NCBI GenBank assembly: GCA_004558865.1
Contig: SFCY01000007.1
Coordinates: 1 to 39,985 of the forward strand
Origin: Bacteroidales bacterium
Lineage (GTDB): Bacteria > Bacteroidota > Bacteroidia > Bacteroidales > Bacteroidaceae
DNA length: 39,985 nucleotides
Direction of reading: 5' to 3'
The position numbers were made by a program, and so were the translations under genes. This document shows positions 33,980 through 39,985 of this stretch, piece by piece. How positions within the stretch are numbered: position 1 is the first letter of the stretch; each line of letters opens with the position of its first letter. The notes below the pieces were generated by a model. That model saw only the letters and a list, made by a program, of their open reading frames with translations. It made no database searches and was not told where the DNA came from.

Positions 33980-34987
33980 TCAGAACTGCTCCAAAATGGC
34001 AATGCGCTTCTCCGTGGAGGGGTGGGTGGAGAAGAGCGAGTCCATGAAGCCCAACAAGCCATGCCCCATCTCGTCGGGCTGACAGATGAAGAGCTGCGCC
34101 ACGTCGGGCCGCTTCACATTGTCAAGACCCGGATTGGCAGAGATCTTTCGGAGGGCGGAGGCCAGCGCCAACGGATTGCCGCAGAGCTCCGCCCCACCGG
34201 CGTCGGCCATATACTCGCGCTTGCGGCTGATGGCGAAGCGGGTAAGGAGGGTGAAGATGTAGGCGATGAAACAGCACAACAGGCCAACGGCCAAGAGGAC
34301 GACGACTCCCAAGCCGAAGCCACCGCCATTGTCGTCGTCGTCACTGCTTGAGCTGCCAAACCAGAAGTGGTTGTACATCATCTGCAACACGATGCTCATC
34401 ACCGTGGAGACGATGCCCACAAAGACAATGCTCGTGATGAGCAGTCGCGTGTCGCGGTTGCGGATGTGGGTGAGTTCGTGGCCAATCACCCCCGCAAGCT
34501 CATCGTCGTTGAGCAAGTCGATGATGCCCTGCGTAAGCGTCACGGTATAGGTCTTGTCGTTGATGCCGCTGGCAAAGGCATTGAGCTGCGGGTCGTCCAC
34601 CACGCACACCTTGGGCATGGGCATATTGCAAGAGATGCAGAGATTCTCCACAATATTGTAGACGCGCGGGTTCTCCTTGCGGGTGATGGGGTGGGCATTG
34701 ACCGCTCCGTTGATGATCCTCACATTGCAGAAATAGGCGATGAAGAACCAAAGGGCCACTCCGCCAACCACCCACGGCAGCACATTTACGAAAGCAGCAT
34801 TGACGGCAACCAAATCCAAAGTATGGATGGTGTTGCCGTCGGCGTCGTAGCCACTGCCCGCAAGCCAATTGACAATGGCTATGAACACCCACACCATGAC
34901 GAGGATAATCACCGGAAACAACACCAAGAGCAGGATGCTCTTGGTGTTGTTGCGGCGTATCTGCGTCAGCATTCCAACGTATTCCAT
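33980..34987 (-). CDS. M48 family zinc metalloprotease (HtpX-like)
   Basis: The protein has 335 residues. Membrane helices are at about 17-41 and 67-87, with more at about 185-204 and 226-248. The zinc site is HELTH at 170-174 (His170, Glu171, His174) with a third ligand Glu258 in RKREYMAD. HtpX-type proteases cut damaged membrane proteins from the cytoplasmic side. It follows lemA by 8 nt, the common LemA-M48 pairing. A stretch of S and D at 212-220 forms a flexible loop. Confidence 0.92.
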   Translation of the reverse strand: MEYVGMLTQIRRNNTKSILLLVLFPVIILVMVWVFIAIVNWLAGSGYDADGNTIHTLDLVAVNAAFVNVLPWVVGGVALWFFIAYFCNVRIINGAVNAHPITRKENPRVYNIVENLCISCNMPMPKVCVVDDPQLNAFASGINDKTYTVTLTQGIIDLLNDDELAGVIGHELTHIRNRDTRLLITSIVFVGIVSTVMSIVLQMMYNHFWFGSSSSDDDDNGGGFGLGVVVLLAVGLLCCFIAYIFTLLTRFAISRKREYMADAGGAELCGNPLALASALRKISANPGLDNVKRPDVAQLFICQPDEMGHGLLGFMDSLFSTHPSTEKRIAILEQF

Positions 34988-34995
34988 GCCTTACG

Positions 34996-35556
34996 TCAGA
35001 ATTTGATTTCAGGAGCCTTGTCGAGTGTGGCGCGGTCCTGCTCTACTATCTCATACATTGTCTCCTTGTGGAAGCCGAACATTCCGGCTATGATGTTGCC
35101 GGGGAAGGTCTGCACGCCATTGTTGAGCTCTCTTGTGGCACTGTTGAAGAAGCGGCGGGCAGCGGCGAGCTTGTTCTCGATGTCGCTGATTTCGGTCTGC
35201 AACTGCAAGAAGTTCTGGTTGGCCTTCAGTTCGGGATAAGCCTCAAGGGAGACCTTCAGTCCCTGCAGGGCAGAGGTGAGAAGGTTGTCGGCCTTGATCT
35301 TGTCGTCGATGCTCTGTGCGTTGACAGCGGCCGAGCGCGCCTCGGTGACGCGAAGGAACACCTCCTTCTCGTGGCCAGCGTAGCCTTTCACGGTGGACAC
35401 GAGCTGCGGCACAAGGTCGTAGCGCAGCTTCAGCTGAACATCGATGTTGGCAAAGGCATTCTCACGGTTGTTTCTTAAACGTACAAGGTTGTTGTAGATG
35501 CTGATGAGCCAGACGACCAACAGCACTACGACCACCAAAATGATTATTCCTGTCAT
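34996..35556 (-). CDS. lemA: LemA family protein
   Basis: The protein has 186 residues. One N-terminal hydrophobic helix (3-20) is followed by the LemA core: NNLVRLRNNRENAFANIDVQLKLRYDLVPQLV, then TVKGYAGHE and FLQLQTEISDIENKLAAARRFFN. LemA proteins are membrane-anchored helical bundles of unclear function, often paired with an M48 protease, as here (8-nt gap). A TATATTTG -7 element lies 31 nt before the ATG. Confidence 0.93.
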   Translation of the reverse strand: MTGIIILVVVVLLVVWLISIYNNLVRLRNNRENAFANIDVQLKLRYDLVPQLVSTVKGYAGHEKEVFLRVTEARSAAVNAQSIDDKIKADNLLTSALQGLKVSLEAYPELKANQNFLQLQTEISDIENKLAAARRFFNSATRELNNGVQTFPGNIIAGMFGFHKETMYEIVEQDRATLDKAPEIKF

Positions 35557-35586
35557 AGCTTAATAATGAATGTTTGATATTGTCCA

Positions 35587-35594
35587 CAAATATA
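35587..35594 (-). promoter_or_regulatory. -7 promoter element of lemA-M48
   Basis: The minus strand reads TATATTTG, 31 nt before the lemA ATG. The -33 element is not clear. Confidence 0.55.
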
Positions 35595-35953
35595 CAGAAA
35601 AAGTTTGATTCCGTTTCTCGTTGGCATGCATATTAACAATCTTTATGCCATGGCCAAGTAGGCATGGCAGGTTGCGCCCACACTTCAGGCCATGCCGCCA
35701 AAGGGGCGGAAGGGCGTGCATCCAAGAGAATGAGTCGGGGAGAATCCAGGCGAATGAAGCAAATCGGCATTCGATTCATTGGAAACTTTCCTTGGAAGAA
35801 GCGTTTGTTGATGGGTTCAGTTTTGTGTTCCTACAAGCCGAAGCCTGTTCTAAAAAGCACCAAAGCCGTTCTATACTTTACATCAGCCGCACTTTCAAAG
35901 CTGGCTTAACTTTTTTTTAATCATATTTATTATTCACTCTGACGGTATATGTT
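35595..35953. other. intergenic with an inverted repeat
   Basis: GGCATGGC (35661-35668) pairs with GCCATGCC (35689-35696). Short frames of 81-99 codons cross the region but look like random translation and lack start signals. No gene is called. Confidence 0.5.
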
Positions 35954-35961
35954 TAATTTTG
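35954..35961 (+). promoter_or_regulatory. -7 promoter element of the modular surface protein
   Basis: TAATTTTG then C. The region 20 bp upstream reads TATT rather than TTTG. The start site would be near 35968, about 370 nt before the ATG. Confidence 0.5.
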
Positions 35962-35967
35962 CACCCG

Positions 35968-36338
35968 AAAGCAAAATTAGGATATATAAAAAGGAAGATT
36001 AGTATTCATTAGACAACACGCGGACCAACATCCGAAGCTCAACTATGAAAAGCTTTTCCTCTTCGAGATTGGCAACGAACATTTCGTGATATAAAAGGAA
36101 GTTTTAACAGGAAAATCTCAAGACTGCGTTCAGGCGCGTCGCCTTTAGATAAGCCCCGTGAGCAACGGGGGCAGGGGAAGTGTGCGCCGTTGATTTTAGG
36201 CGGAAGCCGCTATGGTTGGCGACAAGGATGTCAAGGCTGCTTTGGAATCCTACACACTAAGCCAACGTTGGAGACGAATGCAGGAGACGGAAGATATAAA
36301 AGGTTTTAACTAAATAAAGTTTTATTAAATCGTTGATT
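35968..36338 (+). promoter_or_regulatory. long structured 5' leader of the modular surface protein
   Basis: The leader of about 370 nt has no good frame and many pairings: palindrome GAAAAGCTTTTC (36047-36058), GAGATT/AATCTC (36065-36070 with 36114-36119), ACGAA-CAT-TTCGT near 36075-36087, CCCCGT/ACGGGG (36154-36159 with 36165-36170), GGC-GGAA-GCC near 36200 and palindrome CCAACGTTGG (36262-36271). The middle part is much richer in G and C than its flanks. It does not match a riboswitch, tmRNA, RNase P or intron motif that I know. Confidence 0.4.
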
Positions 36339-39300
36339 ATGCAACGTTTCTATCTTATTCTGCTCAGTGTGATTCTGAGCCTGTCAACTACCCCCCCCAG
36401 TGCGGCTGCAGGGCGAGTTGCTACAATTAGCAACAAAGTAACATCGGCTACTGGTGCAAGTGCATCAAGGCCCGTCTATCAAGACTTTGCCTCGACAAAG
36501 GCGAACCACCTCGACCGTCGGCATGCGCTCGTTGGAGCCAACTGTATGGTTAACCGGCTCAACACCACTGTTGAAGTAGCCTCAGGAACAGCCCATTTGG
36601 AAAACCTTGTTGACAAGGACCTTACCAACGGAACCACGTTCATCTCGGGTGTAAAGGCACAAATAGGAGTTGAGCCGTCCTACACCATCCGCGACGTGAA
36701 GCACGTTTATGCCAAGGGGACAACAGCCGGATTTGTCGTCACTTTCAACAACACGTTGCAACTTTCGGCTCTCAAGGCCCCTATGCGGATTTTCTTCTAT
36801 AAGGATGGGAACCCCGTAGGATCAGTCACCGTGGACCAAAAGGAAGTGGAGCTGCTCAGTTTAAAACTACTTAGTTACACTTCCAACACGTTTGAATACA
36901 CTGCTAAGGCACCTGCTGATTTCGACGAGATAGGTCTTGGAAGCACAGAGCTGCTTGATGCAAAAGTGGCTGGAGCCTTAACCGTGAGGTATGCTTTCGT
37001 TGGCAAAAACGGAAAGTACTATATCGACAGTGAGGAAACCAATGGAATCAGTGCTTTCAAAAAGGCCGTGAAAAACAATTATCCCGGCACTGAGTTCAGC
37101 AACGACACGCTCATATTGGGTCAGTGCAGAAACGATCTGCAAAAGACACCGAAAAATACAGGAAACACGATAGACAACAACCCCGACGATTTTGATCCTC
37201 TCGTAATCGGTGCCCTGGTTGGCATCCCAACCCCAATCACGGTTTCAGCCTTCGGTGGAAACGACACCAAGAATCTTCCTTTCAAGAAAGGTATGACTGT
37301 CGGTTTTGAGACCGGCGGAGCTGACATCCTCGACCTCATAAGTGCCATGAAGTTCAGAGAGTACATCATGAATTATGATGGAAAGAGCTATACGTGGGAC
37401 AAGCAAAACGAATTGGGCGGAGAATTTACACTTCTTGGCCTTAATCTTGGCGGTGGCCGTCAAGACATCATCACAACTCTTGACAAGGACTGCAACGCGA
37501 TCGAGCTCTTCGATGAAAAAGTAATAAGTTTGGGCGCTACCAACGTCTACCGTATGTTTGTTGTGCTTCCTCCCTCCATCGACGAGGATCCGAACCTCAC
37601 GGTTACGGCCGACCGCAGCCTCTGCGACGAGAAGGACACCGTGACCTTGCATAGCGACGAGGCTGTGACTTGGGAATGCAACAAGACTCCCGAGGGAGCC
37701 AAGCAGCCCACACTGACGAACGCCGACGACGGCCTTTCGTGCACAGTCTCTGGATTCGTCAACGAGGGCGACTACGAGTTCAAAGCAACAACCAAGGATG
37801 GACGTACGGCTACAACAACGGTGACCTACGGCGTAAGACCCATCATCAACACAGCCATCCGCCCCTGGGTGAACAACTTCACAGAGAAGGGCGTGAGCTA
37901 CAGTGCTAATGCTGACCAATACAAGAAATGGTATAAGTTGAATTCTTTCGCTCTTATTCCCGAAATCGTCACGGACACGGCAAATCTTGTGACCCCCTCT
38001 TTGGACGACTACGCTAAAGCCGGTGGCATTTCATTGGCCAGCAAGAAGATGCTGAGTTGCGTCTTCCGCTCACAGCCCTACCAGTCAGACGAGAAAGTGA
38101 CCGTAGGCTTTGTGGCCCGCACCAAGTGGACGGCACTCAACCTCAACCTGCTGAACGGCCTCAAGGTGAAGGTCTACAATGCTGGAGCTGAAGTTACTAC
38201 GGTAGCCAGTGAGAACACGCATTTCAAAGTGCTTTCCGCCGGCCTAATTAATAGTGATAATTACGCCACCACACAATACAGTGTTGAAATAGACGCAAAC
38301 ACACCTTTCGATGCCATCTCACTCTGGAGCGACGGACTCTTGGATGTCAATGTGTCTGAGATGGATATCTACTACGCTTTCGTGGAGCCGTCGACGCTTG
38401 CGCAGACCTATAACGACGACGTGGCAAACACTTGGGAGACCATCTCCCACTCCACTACCGGCGCCAGCATCGACGCTTCCAAGTTGGGCTCGTTTGGTGT
38501 GGCCAAGGTTGCCAACGCAGTCGAGAACCTGACCAACATCATTGACGACGACAACACCAACTACGCTACGGTTGCCGGTCTGGCCACTGTGGGCAGCAAC
38601 AACACCATCGCCGTGAAGTTGGGCAAGAGGTATGAGGGCGGCCACCAAGTGAAGATCATCGCTTCCAACGAAGAATGGCTCAAAGTGGACCTCGGAAACT
38701 TCATCACTTTGAAGGCTTATCTCAACGGCAACGAAGTGGCCAAGAAGACCAACTGGGACGTGCTGAACCTGAACGTGATTGGTGGCAAAAACAATGAGGC
38801 AGAGATTCTTTGGACACCGACCGACGACAACAAGAAACCCGTTGACTTCGACGAGATTAGTATTTTGCCTAATGGTGGTGTGGCAGGAGTGGCTGACGTA
38901 TTGTGGATTTATGGCATCCAGGTGGCCAACGATGCGGATGGCGACGGCATTATCGATGCCAACGACGACGAGAGCTGCGACAACCCCTATCTGATCGATG
39001 AGAATGAGAGCGAGCTGAACAAAGCTCACGACTACGTGCATGGCAAGCTGAACCTGAGAAGATACATGAAGCCCGACTTCACGAAGTGGGAAGGCGACCA
39101 GTGGTTCACCATCTGCCTGCCCGTGGACTTGACGTTCAACCAGTTTGTGAAGACCTTTGGCAACAATGCCGTTCTCGCTAAGCCGATGCACTTCATCGAT
39201 GGACATGCCGGTACGCTCGTATTCGACATCGATGCAGTATATGGCAACAACGTTCTGCTTCACAAAGATACGCCTTACATCATCAAATTGGCCGACCAGC

Positions 39301-39422
39301 AGAACTTCCAGGAGGTTGACGAAAGTTTGAAGACTGAATTGGATAAAAAAATAATAATGTCACAGCTGCCACAAGTAAAGTTGATTCTGTCTACATTATT
39401 CAGGGCGTGGACTACAGCATGA
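36339..39422 (+). CDS. large secreted modular surface protein, frame broken before its C-terminus
   Basis: From the ATG at 36339 the frame has 1027 residues; the first 1003 look genuine. A signal peptide ends near SAAAG (21-25). Four related modules of about 110-145 residues can be seen at about 86-228, 298-410, 545-683 and 727-863, each with an ordered pattern ending in FDEI/FDAI (195, 657, 837) then an LLD or V-rich strand and YAFV-like end. An Ig-like stretch lies at 411-498. A DADGDGIIDANDD calcium-type loop is at 865-877, then a domain with QWFTICLPVDLTF, common in Prevotella secreted proteins. At the A7 run (39345-39351) the frame is lost and 24 unrelated residues follow. It is probably cell-surface and adhesive or glycan-binding, but function is unknown. 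The ATG is preferred to the TTG six bases upstream. Confidence 0.75.
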   Translation: MQRFYLILLSVILSLSTTPPSAAAGRVATISNKVTSATGASASRPVYQDFASTKANHLDRRHALVGANCMVNRLNTTVEVASGTAHLENLVDKDLTNGTTFISGVKAQIGVEPSYTIRDVKHVYAKGTTAGFVVTFNNTLQLSALKAPMRIFFYKDGNPVGSVTVDQKEVELLSLKLLSYTSNTFEYTAKAPADFDEIGLGSTELLDAKVAGALTVRYAFVGKNGKYYIDSEETNGISAFKKAVKNNYPGTEFSNDTLILGQCRNDLQKTPKNTGNTIDNNPDDFDPLVIGALVGIPTPITVSAFGGNDTKNLPFKKGMTVGFETGGADILDLISAMKFREYIMNYDGKSYTWDKQNELGGEFTLLGLNLGGGRQDIITTLDKDCNAIELFDEKVISLGATNVYRMFVVLPPSIDEDPNLTVTADRSLCDEKDTVTLHSDEAVTWECNKTPEGAKQPTLTNADDGLSCTVSGFVNEGDYEFKATTKDGRTATTTVTYGVRPIINTAIRPWVNNFTEKGVSYSANADQYKKWYKLNSFALIPEIVTDTANLVTPSLDDYAKAGGISLASKKMLSCVFRSQPYQSDEKVTVGFVARTKWTALNLNLLNGLKVKVYNAGAEVTTVASENTHFKVLSAGLINSDNYATTQYSVEIDANTPFDAISLWSDGLLDVNVSEMDIYYAFVEPSTLAQTYNDDVANTWETISHSTTGASIDASKLGSFGVAKVANAVENLTNIIDDDNTNYATVAGLATVGSNNTIAVKLGKRYEGGHQVKIIASNEEWLKVDLGNFITLKAYLNGNEVAKKTNWDVLNLNVIGGKNNEAEILWTPTDDNKKPVDFDEISILPNGGVAGVADVLWIYGIQVANDADGDGIIDANDDESCDNPYLIDENESELNKAHDYVHGKLNLRRYMKPDFTKWEGDQWFTICLPVDLTFNQFVKTFGNNAVLAKPMHFIDGHAGTLVFDIDAVYGNNVLLHKDTPYIIKLADQQNFQEVDESLKTELDKKIIMSQLPQVKLILSTLFRAWTTA

Positions 39423-39862
39423 CAGAGAACGACAAGCAGAAAACTGATACCATTCTCTGCGTTCATTCTACCCCCAACACGGGTTATCCATCTGTGGTTT
39501 GGCAGGGAACCTACGTTGCGCGCACGGTTTTGGAGAAGGGCTACTACACCTTGAGTAATGGCTATATCACCCATTATAACAATAAAGGCAACAACAAGTT
39601 CCGTGGACTGAGATGCTGGATGTACGATGTAAATGGTTCTTCCGAGGCCAAACCATTTGATGTCAACATCTTTGGCAACACAGAAGACCTGACTACAGAC
39701 ATCCGTGATATTGAGGCAACCACGGCTGTCGTCAATGGAAACATCTACTCGATCGACGGTCAACTCGTCAGAGCAAATGCCACATCCACGGCCAACCTTC
39801 CTATGGGCATTTACATTTGGAATCATAAGAAGATCGTTATCCTAAAATCCGCAACTGTATGA
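39347..39862 (+). CDS. C-terminal part of the modular surface protein in the -1 frame
   Basis: In the frame one base back, codons run unbroken from the A7 run to the stop at 39862: KNNNVTAATSKVDSVYIIQG, then VVWQGTYVARTVLEKGYYTLSNGYITHY and a tail DIEATTAVVNGNIYSIDGQLVRANATSTANLPMGIYIWNHKKIVI. The tail is a Prevotella-type C-terminal sorting or anchoring-like domain (IYSIDGQLVR...LPMGIYI). With one more A the whole gene would encode about 1174 residues. On its own this piece has no signal peptide and no promoter, so it should be read as the 3' end of the preceding gene. Confidence 0.7.
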   Translation, partial: KNNNVTAATSKVDSVYIIQGVDYSMTENDKQKTDTILCVHSTPNTGYPSVVWQGTYVARTVLEKGYYTLSNGYITHYNNKGNNKFRGLRCWMYDVNGSSEAKPFDVNIFGNTEDLTTDIRDIEATTAVVNGNIYSIDGQLVRANATSTANLPMGIYIWNHKKIVILKSATV

Positions 39863-39973
39863 TTTCTCTCTTGAATTGAAGAAAAGTGGCGCAACCGACA
39901 AACCCTGTGGAGTGCGTACAGTCGCTAACCCAAAAACATGTTGCTAAACGGTACATGATTGGAGAAAAGTTCT

Positions 39974-39981
39974 TACCTTTG
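39974..39981 (+). promoter_or_regulatory. -7 promoter element at the window edge
   Basis: TACCTTTG then C, facing right, four bases from the end. It probably serves a gene or RNA beyond the window. No clear -33 element. Confidence 0.45.
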
Positions 39982-39985
39982 CGTC

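Noticed and set aside
35621..35920. Frames of 81 and 99 codons before the surface protein gene
   Set aside because: Overlapping phases, no family match, and they lie upstream of the only promoter-like element.
36121..36290. Cobalamin riboswitch, tmRNA, RNase P RNA or group II intron in the leader
   Set aside because: None of the core motifs that I know for these RNAs is present, despite the GC-rich hairpins.

Overview
The window looks like chromosomal DNA from a Bacteroidales bacterium, most likely a Prevotellaceae (Prevotella-type) organism. Reasons: a SusC/SusD outer-membrane pair, DUF4827 and DUF2723/GT117 proteins, a LemA-M48 pair, class III fructose-bisphosphatase, and many promoters of the Bacteroidetes type (-33 TTG/TTTG, 19-20 bp, -7 TAnnTTTG). 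Coding DNA is moderately GC-rich and the gaps are AT-rich. I saw no rRNA, tRNA, transposase, integrase or CRISPR array.

Left part (1-12 kb), mostly minus strand. A THUMP-type rRNA methyltransferase is cut by the left edge and has a long structured leader. Next comes a block reading GT117 membrane protein -> polysaccharide deacetylase -> QueG, where the QueG frame runs without a stop into a nucleotidyltransferase that has its own promoter and start. fbp (plus strand) is divergent from this block. A membrane acyltransferase follows.

Centre (12-25 kb), all minus strand. A PurF-like amidophosphoribosyltransferase, carA and carB form a tight glutamine-amidotransferase operon for carbamoyl phosphate and pyrimidine supply. 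CarB resembles the eukaryotic CAD type. Upstream lie an outer-membrane polysaccharide export lipoprotein, an AlkD-like protein, dipeptidyl-peptidase III and an AraC-type regulator. A repeat-rich gap of about 0.9 kb follows, then a secreted GH18 enzyme whose C-terminus looks like a ThuA-type domain.

Right part (25-40 kb). A SusC/SusD pair lies divergent to the GH18 gene, so the three may form a small glycan-use locus. Then come the operon DHH phosphoesterase (NrnA-like)-DUF4827 lipoprotein-glmM (plus) and the pair lemA-M48 protease (minus). The window ends with a large secreted modular protein behind a structured leader of about 370 nt. Its frame is broken at a run of seven A's.

The points most worth a second look are: the frame-broken modular surface protein and its leader; the GH18-ThuA fusion; the QueG/nucleotidyltransferase readthrough; three intergenic loci with related 22-bp tandem repeats; the CAD-like CarB beside a PurF homologue; an orphan promoter with no gene; and a probable leaderless start for the DHH gene.
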